64,000 nt of DNA from Mycobacterium colombiense (lineage in GTDB: Bacteria; Actinomycetota; Actinomycetes; Mycobacteriales; Mycobacteriaceae), in contig NZ_QMEV01000002.1 in assembly GCF_003284935.1 (NCBI RefSeq), positions 1-64,000 on the forward strand, in the 5' to 3' direction. The notes beneath the pieces were generated by a model. The model had not been told where the DNA came from, ran no database searches, and was given only the letters and a program-made list of their open reading frames with translations. The position numbers and the translations under genes were made by a program. Below, one piece after another: positions 45,539-54,455 of this stretch; positions within the stretch are counted from its first letter, which is position 1; each line of letters starts with the position of its first letter.

Positions 45539-45739
45539 GTGAAGGTCTGGGTGGATTCGCAGCGATGCCAGGGCCATACCCTGTGCGCGATGATCGCGCC
45601 GGAATCGTTTCAGCTCAGCGACATCGACGGCAGTTCGTCGGCGGTCGACGAGGTGGTGCCCGGCGATCGCGAGGACCAGGTGCGCGAGGCCGCGCAGTCC
45701 TGCCCGGAGCAGGCCATCATGATCACCGACGACGCCTGA
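45539..45739 (+). CDS. [3Fe-4S]-type ferredoxin
   Basis: A 66-aa ferredoxin. The cluster motif is CQGHTLC (Cys-x5-Cys) with His in place of the third ligand position, then the distant SCPEQAI Cys-Pro. This C-x2-X-x2-C-xn-CP arrangement is typical of mycobacterial single-cluster ferredoxins that feed P450s; a non-Cys residue at X favours a [3Fe-4S] or labile cluster. GTG at 45539 with GAGAGGAG upstream. It lies 46 bp before the P450 at 45786 on the same strand, its natural partner. Confidence 0.92.
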   Translation: MKVWVDSQRCQGHTLCAMIAPESFQLSDIDGSSSAVDEVVPGDREDQVREAAQSCPEQAIMITDDA

Positions 45740-45785
45740 GCCGGTATCGGGTTCGTAGCTACGGCAACACATAGGGAGACAAGCG

Positions 45786-47150
45786 TTGAGCGTCGACGAC
45801 GTCGTCAATGACAGCGACCGCAAGAAGAACCGGTACCACTTCGACCGGCACTCCTCGGAGTACCGGTCGAAGTTCAAGGCGATCACCGAAGAGATGCACG
45901 CCAAGTGCCCGATGGCCTGGACCGACACCTATGGCGGCCACTGGGTCGCGGCCGGCAGTCACGAGGTGTTCGAGTTGGCCCGCTGTCCCGCCGTCTCCAA
46001 CGATCACGACATCCACGGCGAACGCCGCGGCTACAAGGGCATTTCGATCCCCACGGCCAGCCGGGTCAGCGCGGTGCGCGGCGGGATCCTGGAGATGGAC
46101 GACCCCGAACACCGCACCTACCGCACCGTGCTCAACCCGTATCTGTCACCCGCGGCGATCAAGCGCTGGGAACCGTTCATCGACGACGTGACGCGCGCCT
46201 GCCTCGACGAGAAGATCGAAAGCGGCCGCATCGACTTCGTGGACGACCTGGCCAACATCGTGCCCGCCGTGTTCACGCTGGCGATGCTGGGCATCCCGCT
46301 GAAGAAGTGGAACATGTACAGCGAGCCGGTGCACGCCGCGGTGTACACGCCCGAGCACTCCCCCGACATCGAGCGGGTCACCGCGATGCATCGCGAGATG
46401 GGGCTCGACATGGTCAACAACATGATCGAGATCCGCGCGAACCCGCGGCCCGGAATCGTCAACGGTCTGCTCGAGATGCGCATCGACGGTGAGCCCGCCC
46501 CGGAGCTGGAAATCCTGGGCAACCTCGGCCTGGTCATCGGCGGCGGCTTCGACACCACGACCGCCCTGACCGCCCACTCGCTGGAATGGCTTTCGGAGCA
46601 TCCGGAGCAGCGACAGCTGCTCAGCGACGAGCGCAAGACCCTGCTCGACCCGGCGACCGAGGAGTTCCTGCGCTACTTCACCCCGGCGCCCGGAGACGGC
46701 CGGACCTTCTCCGAGGACACCGAACTCGACGGCACCCGGTTCAAAGAGGGTGAGCGGCTGTGGATTTCGTGGGCGATGGCCAATCGCGACCCCTCGGTGT
46801 TCCACGACCCGGACCAGATCATCCTCGACCGCAAAGGCAACCGGCATTTCAGCTTCGGGCTGGGTGTGCACCGCTGTATCGGCTCGAACGTTGCGCGCAC
46901 GGTGTTCAAATCTATGCTCACCGCGGTGCTTGACCGGATGCCCGACTACAAGTGCGACCCGGAGGGCACCATTCATTACGAGACCATCGGTGTCATCCAG
47001 GGCATGCGCAAACTGCCGGCCACCTTCACGCCTGGCCGTAAGGTCGGAGCCGGCCTCGAAGAAACGCTGGAGAAGCTGCAACGCATCTGCGACGAGCAAG
47101 AACTCGCCAGACCGATCACCGAGCGTAAGGAAGCCGCGGTCATCGACTGA
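45786..47150 (+). CDS. Cytochrome P450
   Basis: A 454-aa soluble P450. The I-helix is VIGGGFDTTTALTAHSLEWL (acid-Thr pair as DTTT), the ExxR is EEFLRYFTP, and the heme loop is FSFGLGVHRCIGSNVAR with the axial Cys at about residue 362. It has a charged N terminus (VNDSDRKKNRYHF) and a C-terminal extension of about 40 residues ending ITERKEAAVID. TTG start at 45786 with AGGGAG upstream. It forms an operon with the ferredoxin and probably the SDR. The substrate is probably a lipid or terpenoid-like compound (inference from context). Confidence 0.93.
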   Translation: MSVDDVVNDSDRKKNRYHFDRHSSEYRSKFKAITEEMHAKCPMAWTDTYGGHWVAAGSHEVFELARCPAVSNDHDIHGERRGYKGISIPTASRVSAVRGGILEMDDPEHRTYRTVLNPYLSPAAIKRWEPFIDDVTRACLDEKIESGRIDFVDDLANIVPAVFTLAMLGIPLKKWNMYSEPVHAAVYTPEHSPDIERVTAMHREMGLDMVNNMIEIRANPRPGIVNGLLEMRIDGEPAPELEILGNLGLVIGGGFDTTTALTAHSLEWLSEHPEQRQLLSDERKTLLDPATEEFLRYFTPAPGDGRTFSEDTELDGTRFKEGERLWISWAMANRDPSVFHDPDQIILDRKGNRHFSFGLGVHRCIGSNVARTVFKSMLTAVLDRMPDYKCDPEGTIHYETIGVIQGMRKLPATFTPGRKVGAGLEETLEKLQRICDEQELARPITERKEAAVID

Positions 47151-47225
47151 GCCGATCACAATTTCTACGAGTGGGTCTGTTCAGCGCGACCACGCCCTAT
47201 ATTTGGGGCAATTGCGGGAGCATAG

Positions 47226-47669
47226 ATGGGAGACGCAACGGTGAAGACTTTCGCAGTGAGCCTTGCGCTTGCCATGGCCGCGCTGACCGTCACGCCGATC
47301 GCCCACGCGGACATGCTGTTTGCCAACTACAGCGTAAATACGAACCGGGATCCCGGCCACTTCTGGGTTTGGTCGATTAGCCCGTGCGTCCAGCCAGCGC
47401 CGGGATGTCTGCAGGTGTACGCGACCCCGCAGCCCAACGGGCAGGCGGCGCCCTGGCGGGCAGACGCCCACCTGTCCAACGGCCGCTACACCATGACCGC
47501 TGACGACCCCTTCGGAGTACGTTGCGTGGTCCAGTTCTTTCCCTCGCATGACGTCTACTCGTGGGATCCGGTGACGCTGGCGGGTCAGGTCGACTCGACG
47601 TTCGACACCGGCTGCGGCGGCGGACCGGGGGGCAGCAACAGTTGGCCGTTCTCGCTCGTGCGATGGTAG
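47226..47669 (+). CDS. Small secreted protein
   Basis: A 147-aa exported protein with signal peptide (VKTFAVSLALAMAALTVTPIA, then HA as cleavage site). The mature part has Cys in SPCVQPAPGCL, GVRCVVQF and DTGCGGG, suggesting two disulfides. I know no function. Both the ATG at 47226 and the GTG at 47241 have a ribosome site; the GTG gives a more regular signal peptide start. It stands just before the second Mce-associated pair, as another small secreted protein stands just before the first pair on the opposite strand. Confidence 0.75.
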   Translation: MGDATVKTFAVSLALAMAALTVTPIAHADMLFANYSVNTNRDPGHFWVWSISPCVQPAPGCLQVYATPQPNGQAAPWRADAHLSNGRYTMTADDPFGVRCVVQFFPSHDVYSWDPVTLAGQVDSTFDTGCGGGPGGSNSWPFSLVRW

Positions 47670-47724
47670 CCGCGTGAGAGGTACAGGAGTCGGTCGATCA
47701 TGACCGCGACGGGCAGTACGCACC

Positions 47725-48579
47725 ATGGCTGAGGAGAAGAAGGCGCCGAAAGATTCGGCCAACTCGAAAGCCGACGTGCAGGCGTTGCTCGAGGAGGCCG
47801 AGGCCGAGGCCGCCGAAGCCGAAGCGCTGGCCGCCGCGGCACGCGCGCGCGCTCGTGCCGCCCGCCTCCGGCGTGAAGCGCTGGCCCGGGCCGAGGTCGA
47901 GACCGAGATCGACGCCGCTGCCGCGGAAAAGGCACCGGGAGCCGACGAGGGCCGAACCGACACCGCCGAACCGGAGACCGACGAGGTCACGGAGACCGTC
48001 GAGCCGACCAACACGGACGCGACGGAGACCGGCGACGAAACCGCCGAAGAGGCGGAAGCGGAAGCCGAGCCGGCTCGCAGGCGACGCCTGCGGCTGCCCC
48101 CGTGGTCCGTAGCGTGGAAAGCGGCAGTCATCGTCCTCATCTGTGCCTTCGTCGCGGCCAGCGGATACATGATGTGGAACCGCCATGAAGTTACCGAGCG
48201 CAACGAGCGCGCCGCGAACTTCATTTCGGGAGCCAGACAAGGTGTCGTCAACTTGACTTCCATGGACTTCAATAAGGCCAAGGAGGACGTCCAGCGGGTC
48301 ATCGACAGCTCGACCGGCCCGTTCCACGACGACTTCCAGGCGCGCGCAAAAGATTTCACGACCGTCGTCGAACAGTCCAAAGTTGTTACCCAAGGCACCG
48401 TGAACGCGGCGGCCGTGCAATCCATCAACGGGGATTTCGCGTTGGTCCTCGTCGCGGCGACGTCGCACGTCACCAACGCCGCGGGCGCCAAAGACCAACC
48501 ACGCAATTGGCGGCTCAAGGTGACCGTCAAAAACGACGGCGGGCAATACAAGATGTCCAACGTGGAGTTCATTCCGTGA
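47725..48579 (+). CDS. Mce-associated membrane protein, copy 2a
   Basis: A 284-aa Mce-associated protein. The N-terminal 115 residues are highly charged and Ala/Glu/Arg-rich ([20 protein letters not shown]), likely helical or disordered; a membrane helix follows ([18 protein letters not shown], at about 132-149); the outer domain contains [19 protein letters not shown] and ends KMSNVEFIP. It is paralogous to the protein at 29604. ATG at 47725 ([11 protein letters not shown]). The stop overlaps the next start (GTGA). It probably stabilises an Mce complex. Confidence 0.88.
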   Translation: MAEEKKAPKDSANSKADVQALLEEAEAEAAEAEALAAAARARARAARLRREALARAEVETEIDAAAAEKAPGADEGRTDTAEPETDEVTETVEPTNTDATETGDETAEEAEAEAEPARRRRLRLPPWSVAWKAAVIVLICAFVAASGYMMWNRHEVTERNERAANFISGARQGVVNLTSMDFNKAKEDVQRVIDSSTGPFHDDFQARAKDFTTVVEQSKVVTQGTVNAAAVQSINGDFALVLVAATSHVTNAAGAKDQPRNWRLKVTVKNDGGQYKMSNVEFIP

Positions 48580-49148
48580 CCGAGGACCAGGCCAGCATCG
48601 ACACGGCCGACGACTCCGCCGAACAGGCCGGCCTCATGGAAAGCGGCGCTGCACGTGCGCGGCGCAACGTGAAAGTCGTTCCCGTGATTCTCATTGCGCT
48701 GCTGCTGCTCTCCGGCGGCGTGGCGACGTGGCTGTACTTCAAGCAGTACCGGCCCGACAAGCAGACCGACGCCAGCGTCGCGAGCGCGGTGACCACTGCG
48801 GCGTCCGACGGGACGGTCGCGTTGCTGTCGTACTCGCCCGACTCGCTCGACAAAGACTTCGCCGCCGCCAAGACGCACCTGTCCGGTGATTTCCTGTCGT
48901 ACTACAACCAGTTCACCGAACAGATCGTGGCGCCGGCGGCCAAACAGAAGTCACTGAAAACCAACGCGCGGGTGTTGGGGGCCGCGGTTGCCGAATTACA
49001 TCCGGATTCGGCCGTCGTGCTGGTGCTCGTCGACCAGAGCACCACGAGCAAGGACAATCCCGACCCCGCGATGGCTTCCAGCAGCGTGCTGGTGACTTTG
49101 ACCCGAGTCAACGGCGCCTGGCTGATTACCAAATTCGACCCGGTCTAG
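48576..49148 (+). CDS. Mce-associated membrane protein, copy 2b
   Basis: A 190-aa Mce-associated protein with a short cytoplasmic part, one membrane helix ([20 protein letters not shown], at about 34-53) and a VirB8/NTF2-like outer domain with [20 protein letters not shown] and [16 protein letters not shown]. It ends WLITKFDPV. The GTG at 48576 overlaps the preceding stop. It is a close paralogue of the protein at 30392, so the whole two-gene unit is present twice in the window, once on each side of the mce operon. Confidence 0.88.
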   Translation: MTEDQASIDTADDSAEQAGLMESGAARARRNVKVVPVILIALLLLSGGVATWLYFKQYRPDKQTDASVASAVTTAASDGTVALLSYSPDSLDKDFAAAKTHLSGDFLSYYNQFTEQIVAPAAKQKSLKTNARVLGAAVAELHPDSAVVLVLVDQSTTSKDNPDPAMASSSVLVTLTRVNGAWLITKFDPV

Positions 49149-49449
49149 AACCGGTGGCTCCCCGCCGAGCGTGCAGTTGGTCGCTGATTCCTGGACCGTC
49201 GCGTGTGAATACACGGCCTTGACTGTGCACTCTTCGCGACGACACGACGGCAGCCGCCGTGGCTTCACACTCAACGCCGTGGTTTCACACTCGACGTAAG
49301 GTAGCCGGCGCACGCCGCCAGCGGCGCACGCCGCCGCCCAACGGCCCGGCGACATTCGCCCACAAGAATCCACCAAGGATCCGCCGAGGCCGGCGTTCGA
49401 TCCTTCTCTCACGCAGCTGAATCGCTGGCAGCCGGGAGGAGGAATCGCC
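49149..49449. repeat. Gene-free region with 20-bp tandem repeats
   Basis: This 301-bp gap holds a 20-bp tandem repeat at 49257-49276 and 49277-49296 (CCGTGGCTTCACACTCAACG and CCGTGGTTTCACACTCGACG, 18 of 20 identical). A degenerate inverted third copy lies near 49200-49217 (GCGTGTGAATACACGG). A second direct repeat, GGCGCACGCCGCC, occurs at 49307 and 49323. The gap also serves as promoter region for the esterase. These look like degenerate intergenic repeats; no gene is visible. Confidence 0.6.
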
Positions 49450-50826
49450 ATGTCGCTACTGGGCAACCACATATCTCTGATGCACGGCTGGGTGCCGATC
49501 ACGGCCCAGATCGTCGCCCCGATCACGCTGGGACTCGCCGCCGGGTGGCGATCGCGTCGTTGGCGCCTGCTGTGGCTGCCCGCCGCCACCCTCGCCGGGG
49601 TCGGGACGGCGCTCGGTGCGCGCCGCTGCATCAGCGCGGCGGCGCCGGACGCGCTGTACGTCTGGATCGCGCTGGTCGGTGCGGCCATGGCGGTGCTGAT
49701 CCTGGGCTGGCGCGGTGCGCGGTGGTGGCGGCGTGGGCTATCGATCCTGGCCGTGCCGCTGTGTCTGCTCTGCTCGCTGCTCGTGCTCAACCAATGGGTC
49801 GGCTACTTCCAGACCGTCCAGAACGCGTGGAACCAGTTCACCTCCGTTCCGCTGCCCGACCAGGTCGACAAGGCCACGGTCACCACGCTGGCGGCGAAGG
49901 GCTCAAAGCCGCCGCACGGCAGCCTGGTGCCGGTCGTGATCCCCGACGACGCGTCGCAATTCAAGCACCGCGAAGAACTCGTCTACCTGCCGCCGGCCTG
50001 GTTCGCCAGCTACCCCCCGCCGCAGCTACCGACGGTGATGATGATCGGCGGCATGGTCAACACGCCCGCCGACTGGGTGCGCGCCGGCGGCGCGGTGGAC
50101 ACCGTCGACGCCTTCGCGGCCGCGCACGGCGGCAACGCCCCGGTGCTGGTATTCGTCGACCCGGGGGGCGCGTTCGACAACGACACCGAATGCGTCAACG
50201 GAAGCCGCGGCAACGCGGCCGACCACCTGACCAAAGACGTTGTGCCGTACCTGGTCTCGAACTTCGGGGTCAGCCCCGACCCGTCCCGCTGGGGCGTCGT
50301 CGGCTGGTCGATGGGCGGAACGTGCGCGGTGGACCTGACCGTCATGCACCCCGACATGTTCGGCTCGTTCGTCGACATCGAGGGCGACCTGACGCCCAAC
50401 AGCGGGACCAAGGAACAAACCATCGCCAACCTCTTCGACGGCGATGCCGACGCGTGGGCAAGATTCGACCCGACCACGGTGATCAACCGCCACGGCCGCT
50501 ACACCGGGGTATCCGGTTGGTTCGCCATCTCGTCGGGCGGTTCGCCGCGCCACGACATCACCACCGTGGACACCGCCGCGATGGCCGTCGCCGGTCGCGC
50601 CGCCGCCGCAGACCCCGGTAACCAGGCCGCGGCCGCCGCGTCCCTGTGCGGACTGGGCCGGGCAAACGGCATCGACTGTGCGGTGGTGTCCCAGACCGGA
50701 CAGCACGACTGGCCGACGGCGGGCATGGCGTTTTCCACCGCGTTACCGTGGCTGGCCGGCCAGCTGCACACCCCGGGCGTGAACCGGATCGCCTTGCCCA
50801 GCAACGCCTCTCAGCAATCCCTGTGA
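49450..50826 (+). CDS. Membrane-anchored esterase (alpha/beta hydrolase, Ag85/COG0627-like)
   Basis: A 458-aa protein with an N-terminal membrane part of about three or four helices (IVAPITLGLAAGW, LLWLPAATLAGVG, YVWIALVGAAMAVLILGW, ILAVPLCLLCSLLVL) and an extracytoplasmic esterase domain. The nucleophile is in VVGWSMGGTCAVDL (GxSxG, about residue 287) and the His in TGQHDWPTAG. The fold resembles esterases related to mycolyltransferases; an envelope lipid or trehalose ester is a possible substrate (inference). ATG at 49450 with GGAGGAGG upstream. It converges with the acyl-CoA dehydrogenase gene (4-base gap). Confidence 0.85.
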   Translation: MSLLGNHISLMHGWVPITAQIVAPITLGLAAGWRSRRWRLLWLPAATLAGVGTALGARRCISAAAPDALYVWIALVGAAMAVLILGWRGARWWRRGLSILAVPLCLLCSLLVLNQWVGYFQTVQNAWNQFTSVPLPDQVDKATVTTLAAKGSKPPHGSLVPVVIPDDASQFKHREELVYLPPAWFASYPPPQLPTVMMIGGMVNTPADWVRAGGAVDTVDAFAAAHGGNAPVLVFVDPGGAFDNDTECVNGSRGNAADHLTKDVVPYLVSNFGVSPDPSRWGVVGWSMGGTCAVDLTVMHPDMFGSFVDIEGDLTPNSGTKEQTIANLFDGDADAWARFDPTTVINRHGRYTGVSGWFAISSGGSPRHDITTVDTAAMAVAGRAAAADPGNQAAAAASLCGLGRANGIDCAVVSQTGQHDWPTAGMAFSTALPWLAGQLHTPGVNRIALPSNASQQSL

Positions 50827-50830
50827 TGGC

Positions 50831-52006
50831 CTAGCCTCGCGGCAGGCCGAGCACCCGCTGGGCGATGATGTTGCGCTGGATTTCGGAGGTGCCGCCGGCG
50901 ATGGTCCCGGAGAAGCTGCGGGCGTAGCGCTCGAACCAACTGGCGAAATAGTGGTCGAGGTTCATATGCATGTAGGGCCCCGTCTGTCCGGGCTGAATGA
51001 GGCCGTCGGGTCCCGCGGCGGTCAGCGCCAGTTCCATGCCACGCAATTCGGCTTCGGAGCCCAGCAGCTTGAGCACCGAGATCGCGGCCACGTCATCTTC
51101 GCCGCGCGCGGCGCGCGCCAGGGCCGCCGAACCCAACAGCCGCAGGGCCTGCTTGTCCATGATGGTGCTGGCGTATTGGTCGCGTTCGACGTCGGTGCGG
51201 GGATGGAAGTCGTCGATCATGTTCTCGAGGCGATCGGCGAAACCCAGCCACATCATGGTGCGTTCGTGCCCCAGCGACCCGTTGGCCACCCGCCACCCCT
51301 GGTCGAGTTCACCGACCAGGTTCTCGGCCGGCACCCGCACGTCGGTGAAGAACACCTCGTTGAAATCCAGATCGTCGGCACCGCAGATCGACGGGAACGG
51401 CCGGCGCACCAGCCCCGGGCTGTCGGTGGGGATGATGAGCGCGCTGATTCCCTTGTGCTTCGGCGCATCTGGATTGGTGCGGACAAACGTCAGCAGGACG
51501 TCGGCGTCGTGGGCGCCGGAGGTCCACACCTTCTGGCCATTGACCACGAAGTGATCGCCATCGAGCACCGCGCGCGTGCGCAGCGACGCCAGGTCGGAGC
51601 CCGCGCTCGGTTCGCTCATGCCGAGCGAAGCGGTGATCTCGGCCCGCAGAATCGGCACCGCCCAGCGCCGCTTCTGCTCGTCGCTGCCGAACGACAACAG
51701 CGAGGCCCCAACGATATTCACACCCTGCGGGTTGAAGCTGTGATAGATCCGCCGGCGGCTCAGTTCCTCGAGGTAGACGAACTGCTGAATGACCGTCGCG
51801 TTGCGCCCACCGAATTCCGGCGGCTGGCTGGGCAGCAGCCAGCCGTTGTCGAACAACAGCCGCTGCCAGTCCCGGGCCCACTGCGGCATGTGGGACACCG
51901 ACCGGGGACGCTCGAGCGTTTCGCTTGCGGGAGGAAGGTTTTCGTCGAGGAACGCCGAGAACTGCGCCCGGAACTCCTCGACGTCGGAATCAAAAGTCAG
52001 CCGCAC
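50831..52006 (-). CDS. Acyl-CoA dehydrogenase, large (alpha-type) subunit
   Basis: A 391-aa acyl-CoA dehydrogenase. Visible motifs are ASLGMSEPSAGSDLASLRTRA (FAD/substrate side), FVVNGQKVWTSGAHDADVLLTF and the C-terminal SGTIAGGTSEIQRNIIAQRVLGL. GTG at 52006. It overlaps the second acyl-CoA dehydrogenase (51990-52988) by 17 bp. Such adjacent pairs, like FadE26-27 or FadE28-29, form alpha2-beta2 enzymes that desaturate bulky CoA esters of steroids. A close paralogue of this protein is encoded at 61290. Confidence 0.92.
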   Translation of the reverse strand: MRLTFDSDVEEFRAQFSAFLDENLPPASETLERPRSVSHMPQWARDWQRLLFDNGWLLPSQPPEFGGRNATVIQQFVYLEELSRRRIYHSFNPQGVNIVGASLLSFGSDEQKRRWAVPILRAEITASLGMSEPSAGSDLASLRTRAVLDGDHFVVNGQKVWTSGAHDADVLLTFVRTNPDAPKHKGISALIIPTDSPGLVRRPFPSICGADDLDFNEVFFTDVRVPAENLVGELDQGWRVANGSLGHERTMMWLGFADRLENMIDDFHPRTDVERDQYASTIMDKQALRLLGSAALARAARGEDDVAAISVLKLLGSEAELRGMELALTAAGPDGLIQPGQTGPYMHMNLDHYFASWFERYARSFSGTIAGGTSEIQRNIIAQRVLGLPRG

Positions 52007-52988
52007 GGTATTCCTCCGCGATCCGCGCCCGGTGCTCCGCCGCGCCGCCGAGCATCAGCTCGCCCGCCTTGGCTCGTTTCAGCGCGAACTGCAGGTCGTT
52101 CTCCCACGTGAATCCCATCGCGCCGTGCAGCTGTAGGCCGTGCCGGAACACCAGCGACTGGCATTCGCCGGCCGATGCCTTGGCCATCGCGGCCGCCAGT
52201 CGACGACGGGGATCGTCGGCCGCGATCGTCAGCGCGGCGAAGTAGGCCAGCGCCCGCGCCCGCTGCACGGCGACGTGCATGTCGGCGGCCTTGTGCTGCA
52301 CGGCCTGGAAAGAGCCGATCGGCACGCCGAACTGCTGGCGGCTACTCACGTGCTCGAGCACCAGGTCGAGGATGCGTTGGCAGGCGCCGACCATCGTGAT
52401 CGCCATGCCGGTCAGCGCGAAATGGTGAGCGCGTTCCGCGTCGACGGTCAGCCGGTCACTGTCGGGCACCCGAACCTGGGCGAACGACAGGTCGGCGACG
52501 TGCAGTACCGGATCGAACACGGAAGCGCGCCGGGCCGACACCTGACTGGACTCGACCAGGAACACCCCGGCATCGGTCACCACCGCCAGCCGATCCGCGC
52601 GATCTCCGTCGAGCACGTGGCGCGCCGTGCCCTCCAGGACCCAGCCCTCGGCGTCGCGGTGCGCGGCGACCCCGCCATAGACCGCGGTGCCCGATTGGTG
52701 TGGGTCGAAGCGGTCCGCGGCGAGCGGCGCGAACTGGCTCATCGTGGCCAGGAACGGGGTCGGGTCGGTGGCGTGGCCGAGCTGCTCGAGGACGATGGCC
52801 AGCTCGACGGCGCTTTCTGCATCGCTGAGTTCGGTCCAGCCCTGGTCTACATACGATTTCCACAACGGGCTGGGGTCGACGCCCTTTTCGGCCACGCTGC
52901 GCACCAACGACGGCGGGCACTGCTTCGCGACGGCGTCGCGCACCGTGTCCTGCCACAGTCGCTGGTCAGCATCGAACTCCAACAGCAT
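51990..52988 (-). CDS. Acyl-CoA dehydrogenase, small (beta-type) subunit
   Basis: A 332-aa acyl-CoA dehydrogenase of the shorter, diverged type that pairs with a full-length partner. It has the ACAD core (SRQQFGVPIGSFQAVQHKAAD, then LQLHGAMGFTWENDLQF) but a weak FAD-binding N-terminal half. In alpha2-beta2 ACADs one subunit type keeps the catalytic base and the other supplies part of the FAD site. ATG at 52988. It overlaps the alpha-type gene by 17 bp, so the two are translationally coupled. The operator-like palindrome at 53020 lies 31 bp upstream. Confidence 0.9.
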   Translation of the reverse strand: MLLEFDADQRLWQDTVRDAVAKQCPPSLVRSVAEKGVDPSPLWKSYVDQGWTELSDAESAVELAIVLEQLGHATDPTPFLATMSQFAPLAADRFDPHQSGTAVYGGVAAHRDAEGWVLEGTARHVLDGDRADRLAVVTDAGVFLVESSQVSARRASVFDPVLHVADLSFAQVRVPDSDRLTVDAERAHHFALTGMAITMVGACQRILDLVLEHVSSRQQFGVPIGSFQAVQHKAADMHVAVQRARALAYFAALTIAADDPRRRLAAAMAKASAGECQSLVFRHGLQLHGAMGFTWENDLQFALKRAKAGELMLGGAAEHRARIAEEYRAADF

Positions 52989-53019
52989 CCGCGCCGCCTC
53001 TCGTCGTGACTGTCACGGC

Positions 53020-53034
53020 GAGAATACCATTCTC
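53020..53034. promoter_or_regulatory. Operator-like palindrome GAGAATACCATTCTC
   Basis: GAGAATACCATTCTC, with perfect 6-bp arms, matches the 21924 site (GAGAATACTATTCTC) in 14 of 15 positions. It lies 31 bp upstream of the acyl-CoA dehydrogenase pair. Confidence 0.75.
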
Positions 53035-53112
53035 GGTTGTGGAAGTAATAATCTCTGAATCCGGTCATGGGATCACCCAACGGCCCGCGACGGATGGACT
53101 TTCGCCGGCGAT

Positions 53113-53763
53113 CTAACCGCCGGTCACGAGGCCGTCGGCGGGGTTGTCCCAGCGGTCGAGGTTCACGAATTCGGCCAGCGGCCGCCGGCGCAGCGGGCCG
53201 TGGTTGCCCTTCGGCCACCCCACCACGATGTGGCCGGCGATCATCCAGCCCTCAGGGACCCCGACGGCTTCCCGCAGCAGCCGTTCACCGCCGTACGAGG
53301 CCCAGCTGGTCAGGCAGGCACCCAGCCCCTGGGCCCGGGCGGCCAGCAGGAAGTTCTGCATGGCGGGAAAGATCGAACCGCCCAGCAGGAGTTCCGACGC
53401 CGTCGGGTAATGCGCCTGGGCGAACAGGACCGACGTGAATTCACCGGCGCGGTCGTGCAATTCGTACGTCGCGAGGTAGGTGCGGGCGCGGCGGGAGCTG
53501 TCGTCGTCGGCGGGCCGGCTCATGCCGTAGACGGGTTCGATCACTTCCAGCGCGTGGGCCGCGGCCTTCGCCACCGCCGCACGTTGCTCGGGCGATCGCA
53601 GCACCACGAATCGCCAGCCTTGCGCGTTGGCGCCCGACGGGGCCCACCTGGCCGCCTCGAGACACCGCGCCAGAGTCGCATCGTCCACCGGCTCATCGGT
53701 GAAACGCCGGATTGTCCGAGCCGTCGACATCACTTCCCAGATGTCAGCGCTTGCTCCGGTCAC
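53113..53763 (-). CDS. Nitroreductase family FMN-dependent oxidoreductase
   Basis: A 216-aa nitroreductase-fold protein. The N-terminal TARTIRRFTDEPVDDATLAR is the phosphate/FMN-binding Arg motif, and ARWAPSGANAQGWRFVVL and ARAQGLGACLTSWAS follow in family order. It reduces nitro, quinone or enone groups with NAD(P)H and FMN. GTG start at 53763. It is divergent from the CMD-family gene; the 262-bp gap between them (53764-54025) shows no recognisable site. Confidence 0.9.
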   Translation of the reverse strand: MTGASADIWEVMSTARTIRRFTDEPVDDATLARCLEAARWAPSGANAQGWRFVVLRSPEQRAAVAKAAAHALEVIEPVYGMSRPADDDSSRRARTYLATYELHDRAGEFTSVLFAQAHYPTASELLLGGSIFPAMQNFLLAARAQGLGACLTSWASYGGERLLREAVGVPEGWMIAGHIVVGWPKGNHGPLRRRPLAEFVNLDRWDNPADGLVTGG

Positions 53764-54025
53764 CGCTTCTCCTCAACGTCCCTGATCACCACGACCCGCA
53801 GCCGCACCTCGGATTACCAATCGCTACAGCACGATTGGACAGGCGCGGAGTTTCCGCGCGCTCCCCACCGAACGAGAACCCGAGCGGGCGAATCCATTCG
53901 AACATCGACTGTAGACCGCACCCAGCGGCCCGCGATGCAAGACTGCGCTCAGGCAATCGGCCCCTCGGCGTCCGCCCGCACGACAATCTCGAGGGCCGCT
54001 GCCCCGAACCGAAGGGAGAACTGCA

Positions 54026-54418
54026 TTGGACCGCGCAACCTACCAGCGGGGGCTCGAAATCCGCTCCGAGGTGCTGGGCGAGGACTACGTCAATCGCGCG
54101 CTGGCCAACGCGGACGACTTCACCGGGCCCCTGCAAGACCTGGTCACCGAATACTGCTGGGGTGCCGTGTGGGGCCGTGACGAACTGCCGCGCAAGACCC
54201 GCAGCATGCTCAACCTGGCGATGATCTCGGTGCTCAACCGGCCCAACGAGTTGCGTACGCACGTCAAGGCGGCACTGACCAACGGCGTCACCCGCGAAGA
54301 GATCCGCGAGGTCTTCCTGCAGGTGGCCATCTACGCCGGCGTGCCGGCCGCCGTGGACAGCTTTCGCATCGCGAGCGAGGCGTTCGCGGCGTTGGACCGG
54401 GACGGTGGCGATCGCTAG
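54026..54418 (+). CDS. Carboxymuconolactone decarboxylase (CMD) family protein
   Basis: A 130-aa CMD/AhpD-fold protein. The pattern LVTEYCWGAVWGRDELPRKT, then LNLAMISVLNRPNELRTHVKAAL and EVFLQVAIYAGVPAAVDSF is that of gamma-carboxymuconolactone decarboxylases: a single Cys (EYCWG) and no CxxC, so it is not an AhpD peroxidase. Such enzymes decarboxylate ring-cleavage lactones. TTG at 54026 with AAGGGAG upstream. It is followed after 37 bp by the HIBADH-family dehydrogenase on the same strand. Confidence 0.9.
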   Translation: MDRATYQRGLEIRSEVLGEDYVNRALANADDFTGPLQDLVTEYCWGAVWGRDELPRKTRSMLNLAMISVLNRPNELRTHVKAALTNGVTREEIREVFLQVAIYAGVPAAVDSFRIASEAFAALDRDGGDR

Positions 54419-54455
54419 CGCGGCGGATCGCCGGCATAAGGGATAGGGGCACAAC

